In this document: positions 6,088 through 14,224 of the stretch, piece after piece | Position numbering within the stretch: position 1 is the first letter of the stretch | Layout: each line of letters opens with the position of its first letter | NCBI GenBank assembly: GCA_014904985.1 | Contig: MU128948.1 | Span: 6,061-20,424 of the forward strand | Direction: 5' to 3' | Source of the DNA: Hydnum rufescens UP504 | Taxonomy: Eukaryota; Basidiomycota; Agaricomycetes; Cantharellales; Hydnaceae | DNA length: 14,364 nt | The notes under the pieces: generated by a model | Seen by the model: only the letters and a program-made list of their open reading frames with translations | Database searches by the model: none | What the model was told of the DNA's origin: nothing | Made by a program: the position numbers and the translations under genes

Positions 6088-6301
6088 ATAATATGTATAT
6101 AGCATAATATGTATATAATAATAGTAATAATAATAAATAAATATATAATCTAGCACAGCCATGGATTGGCCGATAGATGGCCAAAAAACTGAATTGGAAT
6201 AGCCTGATTTCGGCCGAAAGGTCTGGGGGACCTATTAGGTACCATTTTCTGCCCAGAAGTGGTACCTAAATTAGGTCCCCCATTTGACTGACCAGCCTGA
6301 G
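6088..6301 (+). repeat. Array tail module with hairpin C, copy 3
   Basis: Same order as 2043-2285: AT-rich GTATATA/AATAAT run, CAGCCATGGATTGGCCGATAG segment, TTTCGGCCGAAA, hairpin C (6225-6281, with five more G-C pairs at its base than a simple TAGGTACCA stem) and TGACTGACCAGCCTGAG. The array similarity stops at about 6301, where the gag fragment begins. Confidence 0.8.
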
Positions 6302-7202
6302 TTATACCTTGGTGAGCCATCCGCTTCAACATTAGATGTGTTCGCTATCTGTTCCTGTAGGACTCGGGCGACACCTCCTTTATCCACGTCACCACAAGGC
6401 AAATCCGAGCCATCGAACTTCACGAGACGTCCCTCATGCGAAAACTTCAAAATCTTCTTCGCAATAAAAGCTTTGGTCTCCGGGCAGTCCCTCAGTGAGT
6501 GCCCATTCTCTGTGCACATGAAACATGTTATTGATGATCCAGAAGGCCTAGGAGGCCTCTTTGTTGACCTATCCACCTCAATCGCAATCGTCAAACGGCC
6601 GATCTTATCGACAAGGTCGTCGATATTCAATTTTGACGTGTCCCGGGCTCCTGCGCCTGGGGCTTAGCTTCCTGTTGGAGCTTCATGGTAGGTTCTTCTC
6701 TCTTGACCTTCGACTCAAGTCTAACGCGACGTTTCTTAGACTTAGATTGACTAGTATCTTTCTCGACATCCGAATCAGACATTGAGGACTCGTCGTCCGA
6801 ATCCGAGGAACTCAATACACCCGTCTCGCTCAAGACTTCTGGGCTTTCGTCATCATCAACAACATGGTAAAGATCTTGCTTAAGACGGGTTTTAATGGTA
6901 CTAATAACCTCGTTCATAGGTGGGGGTTTTGTCAAGTCCATCCATAATTCAAGATTCATGAGGACATTAGTGACGTTTTCACGAAAGGTACGAGGCTTTA
7001 AACCTCTCCAAAAATAGTCATGTTTATCAGTCTCAGATAGAGACCGGTGGTCTTCAAGCGCCTTTGCGATAACTTTGAACTCACAAATGTATTCATCAAA
7101 CTTTTGGATAGACGTTAAATTACAACTCTTCCTAGCTAGTTTGATGAGATGGTCGAGTTTGTAATAAGGCTTTTCTTCCTCAGACGGATAGTACTCAAGT
7201 AA
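6302..7202 (-). pseudogene. Gypsy-type retrotransposon Gag fragment, frameshifted
   Basis: Reading on the minus strand from 7202, an open frame begins within Gag. It has a helical segment (KLDHLIKLARKSCNLT, then FDEYICEFKVIAKAL and a YFWRGLKPRTFRENV motif), followed by an acidic and basic linker rich in S, D, E and K. That frame stops at 6627. The sequence resumes in another frame from about 6640 with DDLVDKIGRLTI and a CCHC zinc knuckle (CFMCTENGHSLRDC, about 6520), typical of the nucleocapsid part of fungal Ty3/gypsy Gag. It lacks the N-terminus and all of Pol. It is cut at 7202 (TGA at 7203-7205, next to the LTR) and fused at 6301 to an array tail, so it is a dead fragment with one frameshift. 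The family assignment rests on motif memory. Confidence 0.75.
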
Positions 7203-7207
7203 TCAAG

Positions 7208-7876
7208 TGTCAGGGTTCGCCCCCAACTCCGGTCTACTCCGGTCTACTCCGGTCTACTCCGGTCCTCGTCTGCCCACCTCCAGTCCGGTTCTCCACTTAT
7301 TTCCCTCGCCCAAGTCCACTTTGCTTCCGGCTTGATTCCGGTTTGACTCCGGTCCAACCCTATCTTGGTTTCATTTCCTTTTCATTTCCCTTTCATTTCC
7401 CATTGCTTCCGGTTCACCCCTGGCCGAGTTCCTGTTCCTGTTCCTGTCCCCCTTGTAACCACCTCCAGTTTAGCGATCACTCCCCCGTAGTATAGTCATC
7501 ATGTATAAGTAGTCCGAGAGCGAAGTCCAGAGACCCCAGCTTTGGTCTCTCAGGATTTCCGCTGTTACTCCGGACTACAGGTCAGCCTTCATGTATTCCG
7601 TATTCGTATTACATAATCTCAGGATTTCCGCTGTTACTCCGGACTACAGACTACAGGTCCGAGTATTTTCCAGTTGACTCCGCGAGCTTAAGGACCGCTG
7701 TGCTCGTTTCCGCCTAGTCCCTTCCGGGCTGCTGGATTGCCTCTCCGTCCCCTCCTATCTTCGTCATCTCATTCCTGCCCGGATTCTCTCGGACTCAGCC
7801 GGACTTACACCGGACTTAGCCGGAATTATCTGTGTTTATATTTGTTTGGTGCTCTCGTCGCAGCGTGGCCCTGACA
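7208..7876 (+). mobile_element. Solo LTR 1, gypsy-type, without target duplication
   Basis: The segment starts TGTCAGGG and ends GGCCCTGACA, giving matched TG...CA ends, and its 3' two thirds match the LTR at 10323-10959. Inside are TATAAGTAG (from 7504), a tenfold-period repeat TCCGGTCTAC near 7228-7264, and a 32-bp direct repeat at 7549-7580 and 7618-7649. The + orientation is inferred from the TATA position and from the T-rich 3' end. The flanks are TCAAG on the left and GACCC on the right, so no target-site duplication is present. The adjacent gag is on the opposite strand, so it is not the interior of this element in a simple arrangement. Confidence 0.78.
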
Positions 7877-8290
7877 GACCCCCCCCAAACAACAATCTGC
7901 CGAACAAACACTGGCCAAATGGCCACCCGCCAAACAAAACTGCCCAAACCACACACCCGCTGCAGTGGGTGTGTGGTAATATATAAGTAGTGTACACAAC
8001 CATGCAAAAAGAGCAGCAAATGCTGCTCTTTTTGCACTGGTTATAAATTTTAACTAACATCTTATTGATTTTTCTAGGACATCGCCTGAACCAGAACCCA
8101 GTGAATGAAACACATGCCCATAGATAGATGTGTATATAATAACTTAATGATTATCCATGAGAACAAACAATAATAAGTAAATAATCATAGTTGCTGATAA
8201 GCCTGTATGGCCCGTTGACCTGCTTGGGGGCATTCCTGGGCTTGCTGGGGCCTATCCTGATACCCCCAGGCAAATATGAGTTTGATATCA
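7877..8290 (+). other. Hairpin-intron unit 20 and degenerate tail
   Basis: After LTR 1 the array type resumes. An exon-like C/A-rich stretch precedes hairpin A (7948-7977, one G-T pair). The donor position reads ATATAAGT, not a GT donor. Hairpin B (8004-8035) is perfect, CTAAC is at 8054-8058 and TTTCTAG ends at 8077. The exon start (CATCGCCTGAACCAGAACCC) resembles exons at 3307 and 5844. An AT-rich tail follows with TGATAAGCCTGTATGGCCCG (8192-8211), matching tail copy 2, but hairpin C is not found. Confidence 0.7.
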
Positions 8291-8466
8291 AAATGCCTAT
8301 GGGCAGACTTACAGATTGACCTAAGGTCACCCTGTTGAAATTATTTGAGATCAAAGGATTTTGATGCCTCATAGGCAATTAATTTGATGTGGTTCAACAT
8401 GCCTTTTGAGATCAGTCCAAGTGGCTGACCGAGGTGGACTCAGACTATGTCATGCTTGACGGGGAG

Positions 8467-8872
8467 TGTTGGAGTGAATGGATATGGAAGCGGCTGGGTA
8501 CAACATCGGAGACAAGCACGACCCCTGTGAGGCTATGCTGACAACCTCACCAATTGTCAATCCTCCAATCTAGCTAAAACCTGTAGCTGAGTTTCACCAG
8601 TGATCTTTTACCTCTTTGTTTTGCTGGCACCACTGGCAGTCAGACATTCTTTTCTTTTCCTCAGTCCATTTTCATGTGCTCTTTACCCTCATGTAAATAC
8701 TATAAAAGTCAGGCTTAGGCCCTCCAAATATTAAGGACTTCTCTGTGTGTTCTTCCTGCCATTGCTGCTTAATTCACCTGGGCGACTCGAGTCTCGCCAG
8801 TGTACCGAATTCATCCTCACCTGCTTAGTAATCAGGGGGAGTTCTTCTCGTGTGAATACCGTAACTCTCACT
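8467..8872 (+). mobile_element. Copia-like LTR remnant
   Basis: TGTTGGAGTG at 8467 is the usual start of fungal copia LTRs and is preceded by a purine tract (GACGGGGAG) of the kind found at the polypurine site. A TATAAAAG box is at 8701. The 3' boundary is uncertain. CTCTCACTAATAGGTTATTG near 8870 resembles an LTR end followed by a primer-binding site, which is why I end it at about 8872. No gag or pol follows. The call is by resemblance and the right boundary is a guess. Confidence 0.45.
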
Positions 8873-9008
8873 AATAGGTTATTGTGCACAGGCTCAGAAC
8901 AGGCCAGAGACTGGCCCCATACTCCCCAGAGAGGTCTGGGAACTATTTCTTGATCATTCCGGACTCAGGTGTCAGCCATCAGAATTTTTTGAAAATTATT
9001 TTTAACTA

Positions 9009-9034
9009 CAGTCATTGACCGGTCAATGAACTGG
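9009..9034. repeat. Candidate left terminal inverted repeat of the pogo element
   Basis: TA followed by CAGTCATTGACCGG... (9007 onward) contains a perfect 18-bp palindrome TCATTGACCGGTCAATGA (9012-9029). A related word (GTTCATTGACTGG within 12579-12610) lies at the other side of the transposase in inverted orientation. Pogo-family elements insert at TA and often have CAGT-type ends, so these may be the terminal repeats, with a badly decayed right end. Confidence 0.4.
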
Positions 9035-10317
9035 ATTTCAAGACTTCACTCTCCCTGGTGTAAATTTAAACCTATTGACTTGAAACTTTCGTCAGCTTGT
9101 AGTGTAGTTTATTTTGCTGTAGTGTATGCAATATTATAGCAATTGGACAAAAACTGAGCAAGGACGGGGGATATTACTGAGGAGGGTGCATTTCGGCCAT
9201 TACCGGTCCTTGAACCACCCACCTCAGATCCCATCCAAGGACTCATTGTCACTACTCCCGGTGTCAGGACTTGATCCTCTGTCGATACCATCCCCCACTG
9301 TGTCATCAGGTCCATCCTGCTCCATCTCCTCTGTCTGATCTGGATCAAACATAGCGAAAATATCCTTTCTCAGCACCATCACTGGTTTTGGAGGCAGACG
9401 AACACCATCAGTGTGACTCCGCACACATGCCTCCTTCCATTCTGCCTCCCGCCTCTCGTTCTCCGCTTTGGCTTGTTCCCACGCTGCTGCACGCTCTTTC
9501 CGGTGAGCATCAGCCTTTGCATTGCGACACTTTGCTAATAATCACTGCTTCACTCTAGCCGTCTTCTCCACCCTTGCCTGCTCCCATCTCATATCTGCCT
9601 CCCTGATTTCTTCATGCAGCACAGGGTCAGTGAGAATCCGACTCTTCCCATTTGCTTTAATGCGAGTGTGGTCCTTGCCCTTCTTGTTCTCTTTGTGGGT
9701 AAGCTGACAGCGGGTTCGGTCTAGGTGCATCCCAGCAAGTGTAAGTTGGGCATTGCCCACATCTACAGCCGTGTGGTATGCAGCTATCTGTTCCTTTGCG
9801 CCTTGAAGATGAGAGTGGAGGAACTCATTTTCCTCTAGGATTTCTTCCTTTGTTTGAGTCTCTGACAAGGGGGGGAGTGGGCCAGTGTTGCTCTGGTTAG
9901 GAGTCTGAGGTAAGGGGTGCTTCTGGTATATCCATGGGGGGAGGATTGATGTTGACTTCAATGGAGATGAACTGAATAGGAAGTGAGCAGATGAGTCTGA
10001 GAATGCATCTTTTAGCCACTCTGGAGTCGATGGTGGCAACAAGGAAGGGTCCAGTTCCATAGGCCTTGGCAACAGACTCGCTACAGTATTGCTACTTGTA
10101 GACTGTGCTGTTGGTGTGTTGTCGTAATTTTGTGGGCCAGCTGATGTGCTATTGTCATCATTGTGAAGCTGCCGAAAGATAGCTAGCACACGCTTGACTG
10201 GGGATGGAGGGTTGATAGGCATGGACCCAGTGGCAGCCAGTTCAACACTCGGGGCCATTTGCTGTACTGTGACTGCTCCTGGGTTGAACAGAACAACACC
10301 AGTTTTCTGGAAGGAGG

Positions 10318-10322
10318 CTAGG
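10318..10322. repeat. Target-site duplication CTAGG, left
   Basis: CTAGG precedes the LTR at 10323 and the same five bases follow it at 10960-10964. Removing the LTR and one copy restores the transposase reading frame. Confidence 0.9.
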
Positions 10323-10959
10323 TGTCAGAGTTCATCCGTTTCCCGGTTAATTCCAGATTTGTTTCCGGTTTGTTTCCAGTTTGTTTCTGGTTTTGGTTCC
10401 AGCCTGTTTCCGATTTGTCCCTGTCTCCCCTTCATTCCCCCTTCATTTCCGCATTTCCTTTACTTCCGGTTCCCACACACTTACCCCTGGCCCTGTCCCT
10501 TCCCCCTCCACTTTCCCATCCCCTGCCCACTCCCCCTCTTGTGCCTGCCCCCCTGTAACCACCTCTCATTAAGCGATCAGTCCCCCATAGTATAGGACCT
10601 ATGTATAAGTAGTCCAGGGTGAAATCCAGAGACTCAGCTTTGGTCTCTCAGGATTTCCACTTCTACTCTGGACTACAGGTTAGCCTCACTGTACCTATTC
10701 CCTTAATGTTAAACTCAGGATTTCCGCTTCTACTCCGGACTACAGTCCGAGTACCTTCCAGCTGACTCCGTGAGCTTAAGGACTGCTGTGCTCGTTTCCG
10801 CCTAGTCCCTTCCGGGCTGCTGGATTGCCTCTCTGTCCCATCCTCATTATATCGTTCTTGCCCAGATTCTCCTGGACCTAGCCAGACTTACACCAGACTT
10901 AGTCGGAGTTATCTGTGTTTATATTTGTTTGGTGCTCTCGTTGCAGCATGGCCCTGACA
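10323..10959 (+). mobile_element. Solo LTR 2 inserted in transposase
   Basis: Starts TGTCAGAG and ends GGCCCTGACA, with TATAAGTAG from 10604 and the same CTCAGGATTTCCRCT..CTCCGGACTACAG repeats as LTR 1. At 637 bp it is somewhat shorter than LTR 1 (669 bp) and differs mostly in its first 250 bases. It is flanked by CTAGG on both sides, the 5-bp duplication usual for gypsy integration. No internal region remains, so it is a solo LTR left by LTR-LTR recombination. Confidence 0.92.
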
Positions 10960-10964
10960 CTAGG
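10960..10964. repeat. Target-site duplication CTAGG, right
   Basis: Right copy of the five-base duplication flanking solo LTR 2. It is part of the codons for ILA in the uninterrupted transposase. Confidence 0.9.
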
Positions 10965-12669
10965 ATGTTGTCGCGAGTAAAGGATTTGAGGTGAGCAGCT
11001 CCATAGACTTTTAGGAAGGTCTCTTTCGTAACCTTGAACCCTGTTGTTGTCTCAAAGGTATGCACCTCATCCGCCCAAGCCCACTTTGCTGCAGAGAAGA
11101 CCACTACATCCAGAGCTTGCAGTGCATGTGTTGAGTGTGATGGGAAGCATAACACAACAATATTATGAGTGTCAGCATAATTGATGAATGCGATTGACTC
11201 GTGGGAAACATGTCCATCGAGTAACAAGAGACGAGGCTCGCCTGGGTGTGCCAATTTATCTTGAGTCTCTTTGTTAAAGTGCTCTAACCAGTTCAATGGT
11301 ATTTCGCTGTCAGTCCAGCCCTTACTAGAGTGACAATACCTATGAGAATAGCAATTAATAGCATAGAGAAGAGTGGGTAAGTACAGTACCCACGCAGTCT
11401 CAATAGGGTTTTCTTGTAGCCAATCCTTCATAAAGTACTGACCCTTGAATATGACTGTAGGTGCAATAGAGGTGCCATCTGCGCATATTGCAGCCAGCAC
11501 CGTAACGTTCTCCTTGTCGCCACTACATCGCTTTTTCTGGTGCTTCAATCCCTTTCGACCCACTACACACTCCCTGCCGCTTGCACCGAGTGGATAGCCG
11601 CTCTCATCAAAATTGTAAATATTGCAATCGCAAAAGTGATGTGTATTATAGGCCTTCTTCAACATATCAAAGTAGTTCTTTGTATTTTCGGGTTTAGGGC
11701 GGCAGCACAGACAGTGTCTAGCCCTGAGCTCCATAACGAGGTGAGTCAGTCACTGTGCTTGGCCACAAACCGGTGAGACCAGTTCTTCCCAATCTCTGTA
11801 AGGTCTGGGTTCCGTTTCTTGGCAATCTCGAGGGCATAAGCACGGATCTGTTCAAGGGTCAAAGGAAAGCCACAGTCGGCCATCTTGAGGATGAAGTTGA
11901 TCAGTACTTCACTCTCTTCAAGATTAAGGTGACTTTTCTCTGCATTAGCTTGGCTTGTTGTTTTCCCCCCTTCTAGATGCTGTCTTAGGGTGTTCCTATC
12001 CACCCCAAGTTTCTTGGCCATACCACGAATACTAGGGATATTGTCACCATTGAGATGTGCTTCATTGGCTGCAACATGATACACATCTACTGCATGACTA
12101 TGGTTTGCATCACGTGCATGGGTCACAATGTGGGCTTTACGTTCTTGAGACAATGCATGTTTCAGCATAGGTAAGCAGCCTATTAAGGAAAGCGGTGTGT
12201 ACGATGTGAGGCCGGGGGCTCAGGAAGCCAATTGAGATGAAGTGTGTCTGTTGGAGATTGAAAGTTTATTGTTTCCGTGATTTCTCCGTCAAAACAAACA
12301 CCCATACTTCATGCCAATAATAAATATTGTTCCCATACATGTCATCATACCTTTCTGTAGATTTCCGAAGGTTGGGAGGGTACAAGAAATAAAAAAAAGC
12401 TTGCTGCGGAATTGGGTGCTTACAAAAATCATCTCAAGAATGCTTTTTAACCCCACTGTACATTTTCTGTGCATCCATTTCACTTCAAATTTGGCACAGA
12501 CACTATGTAGATACACCCCATTAAGGTGCAAAAGAAAGCAAGCAAATATCTTACAAACTGACAGAGATCTGGGGGGGTGGTTCATTGACTGGTCTGGCTC
12601 ATTGATGTCAGGGCGACACTGCCGTCAAAGCCACAAACAGAAAGAGGAAAGAGATTAATTAACCACACG

Positions 12670-12750
12670 CTATCGCAGTGGGAATCCTGAGTATACACCA
12701 CACAACAAGGGACACACAAGTCTCGCACCTATCGCAGTGGGAATCCTGAG
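12670..12750. repeat. 22-bp exact direct repeat pair
   Basis: CTATCGCAGTGGGAATCCTG plus AG occurs at 12670-12691 and again at 12729-12750, start to start 59 bp. The sequence between is A/C-rich (ACACCACACAACAAGGG). Two copies only, function unknown. Confidence 0.85.
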
Positions 12751-13234
12751 AGATCGAAACTGGTGATCCCCCAACTGCAAAGGGCTCTGAGCGGATCAAT
12801 CATTTATCAAATCCCACCACTTAGACATCAATTTCGAGCCAGAAATGGCACCACTGGAGGCCAATGTATGTGTTGTCCAAGACAAACTATCTTGTCATGC
12901 ACGGTGGAAACACACACAGGCTCGTCGGTGGGGTGACAATGTCCTCCCATCACTGATTTGTCCTTTTATGAGGTTTCAAAGAGAACAGAACACTGGGCCC
13001 AGGTTGATTCCATAGAACCCTGTATGTGTTCACAGCATCATCACATACTGAAGATCATTTGGGTGCATATGGAATATTTGGAGGACATTGATTTGGTTGT
13101 TTGCTCTTGTCGCCCTGCAGCAATCCAGCTTGTGAGCCAGGGATTGTTCCCATGCTCAAACCAGTCAGCCATAATTGTATATCTAGTTAGGCCCTTTTGC
13201 CTTGCTTTTATTCAATCTAAGAGCAGGTTTTTAG

Positions 13235-13256
13235 GTGGGGGCCCCTGGGGCCCCAC
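13235..13256. repeat. GC-rich palindrome
   Basis: GTGGGGGCCCCTGGGGCCCCAC is an imperfect inverted repeat about 43 bp before the inverted array tail begins at 13299. It has no similarity to hairpins A, B or C. Confidence 0.7.
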
Positions 13257-13298
13257 TGGGTGATTTCACGCATGAGACAAGGGCCCTCCTCACCTTAG

Positions 13299-13460
13299 AC
13301 TGGGACTTAGAGATTCTCAGACTTGCAGGACAGCAGCCATATGGCTTATTGGGGATAATATGCTCCATCTATAATTATTTATTTATTATCACTATATTAT
13401 ACATTTTCATTCAGTAGTCCCATGTTTGTTCTTATTACTTGTTTATTTATTTAAAAAACT
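13299..13460 (-). repeat. Inverted copy of array tail 2
   Basis: Read on the minus strand, this segment follows 4655-4833 closely: AT-rich run with AATAATAAATAAATAATTATA, GATAATATCCCC, GATAAGCC-type segment, CTGAGAATCTC and AGTCCCAGT at the end. It shows that the right-hand array is the same repeat family in opposite orientation and fixes 13299 as its 3' end in this copy. Confidence 0.8.
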
Positions 13461-13506
13461 ATCTACAGTAATACCCACTTGGGTGAAAAAAAAACTATCT
13501 AATAGC

Positions 13507-13536
13507 ACCACACACCTGCTTCAGTGGGTGTGTGGT
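13507..13536 (-). repeat. Hairpin A of inverted array, no intron
   Basis: ACCACACACCTGCTTCAGTGGGTGTGTGGT, the last hairpin A before the tail on the minus strand. It corresponds to the intron-less hairpins at 4557-4651. Confidence 0.8.
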
Positions 13537-13609
13537 ACTAGGGTGTGCCTTGGCACTTCACCATTGGGTGTGGGTCACGGGTTGTGTTTGCCGTGCTTCA
13601 ATTTGGATC

Positions 13610-13741
13610 CTAGTTAGTAAAAAAAACTAAGTGATGCAAAAGGAGCAGCTTGCACAGCTCCTTTTGCATCATTGTAGATATAGAAATTTAAAAAAAAAAG
13701 CCTTGTAGTACCACACACCCACCAAAGTGGGTATGTGGTAC
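13610..13741 (-). other. Degenerate hairpin-intron unit, inverted array
   Basis: On the minus strand hairpin A (13741-13708) is followed by CTACAAG|GCTTTT where a GT donor would be expected. Hairpin B (13671-13632) has TGATGC / GCATCA ends and a long loop, CTAAC is at 13617-13613, and TAG follows at once (13612-13610), too close to act as its acceptor. A decayed copy. Confidence 0.6.
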
Positions 13742-13875
13742 TGTTTGTATGGTGGTCGTGCCGGTTCATACTCAGTACCAGGGCTGGTCATCATCTAGGG
13801 GTTCATGGGTTTTGTTTGGGGGGTGCATGTTTGTATGGTGGCATCACAGGTCTTGATTGAGGGCTCAAAAGATAC

Positions 13876-14015
13876 CTATGATAATAAGTAATAAGTTAGT
13901 AAAAAAGAAAAACCATGCAAAAGGAGCAGCACATGCTGCTCCTTTTGTGTGTTGCACTAATAGAAGGCAAATACTTACTTTAAAAATTACCCACACCCGC
14001 CGAAGCAGGTGTGGG
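13876..14015 (-). other. Hairpin-intron unit, inverted array, second
   Basis: On the minus strand hairpin A (14015-13990) reads CCACACCTGC TTCG GCGGGTGTGG, again C(UUCG)G, with one T-G pair that is allowed only in a minus-strand RNA. Donor AAA|GTAAGT, intron-like 13978-13876 (103 nt), hairpin B 13948-13917 (AAAAGGAG type), CTAAC 13899-13895, acceptor ATCATAG. Exon continues GTATCTT, as after unit 13 (GTATTCTT). Confidence 0.75.
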
Positions 14016-14094
14016 GTTCATCCCGGGCTTCTGTGGCCTTGCATCATGTTCTGTCATTCTCAGGTTTTGTTTCGGGTGTGGGGGTAGATGAAAC

Positions 14095-14224
14095 CTACAG
14101 TACAGAATAATATGTTAGTAAAAAAAAAGAAAAGCTACACCACAGGAGCAGCATATGCTGCTCTTTGGTGCAATCATATTTATTTACCTTAATTACCACA
14201 CACCCACTTTGGCGGGTGTGTGGT
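14095..14224 (-). other. Hairpin-intron unit, inverted array, first in window
   Basis: On the minus strand hairpin A (14224-14195) is followed 7 nt later by TAAG|GTAAAT. Intron-like 14187-14095 (93 nt) has hairpin B (14170-14138) in which the usual GCAAA end is replaced by CACCA with matching TGGTG, CTAAC at 14118-14114 and TACTGTAG as acceptor. The exon upstream (14225-14364) is of the same loosely repeated type and runs off the window. Confidence 0.75.

Larger units (their letters stand above)
9224..12168 (-). pseudogene. Pogo/Fot1-like DDE transposase, broken by LTR insertion
   Basis: The gene runs leftward from ATG 12168. Residues 1-140 hold a psq-type helix-turn-helix (SIRGMAKKLGVDRNTLRQHLEGG) and a CENP-B/Tc5-type second DNA-binding region ending NWSHRFVAKHSD. 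A TGA follows directly (expected R of a HSDRL motif), then WSSGLDT, then a one-base frameshift near 11690. The DDE domain continues from about 11680: YNFDESGYPLG (first D), LLLLDGHVSHES (second), SHSTHALQALDV (third). A 54-nt intron fits 11340-11393 and restores TAYCHSSKGWTDSE. At NIL the frame is interrupted by a solo LTR at 10323-10959. It resumes in phase as ASFQKTGVVLFNP, goes through a low-complexity S/P/T tail and a charged C-terminal region, meets a second in-frame TGA at 9542-9544, and ends at 9224. Expected length is about 750 codons, one base short. Inactive as it stands. Confidence 0.9.
12169..13298. other. No gene found; pogo flank and unclassified sequence
   Basis: No convincing coding frame is present. 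Open stretches such as the 98-codon minus-strand frame at 12289-12585 have no recognisable motif. 12169-12610 is probably the 5' flank of the pogo element. Within the rest I see a 22-bp direct repeat (12670-12691 and 12729-12750) and a GC-rich palindrome (13235-13256). Confidence 0.6.

Noticed and set aside
10194..10595. Plus-strand 133-codon frame
   Set aside because: It spans the LTR insertion junction and pyrimidine-rich LTR sequence; it is a shadow of the transposase and LTR.
7208..10959. The two LTRs as ends of one retrotransposon
   Set aside because: The sequence between them contains array, copia-like LTR and transposase pieces rather than gag-pol, and LTR 2 has its own CTAGG duplication.
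12289..12585. Minus-strand 98-codon frame as a gene
   Set aside because: No recognisable motif, no neighbouring signals, and it lies in the probable non-coding flank of the pogo element.
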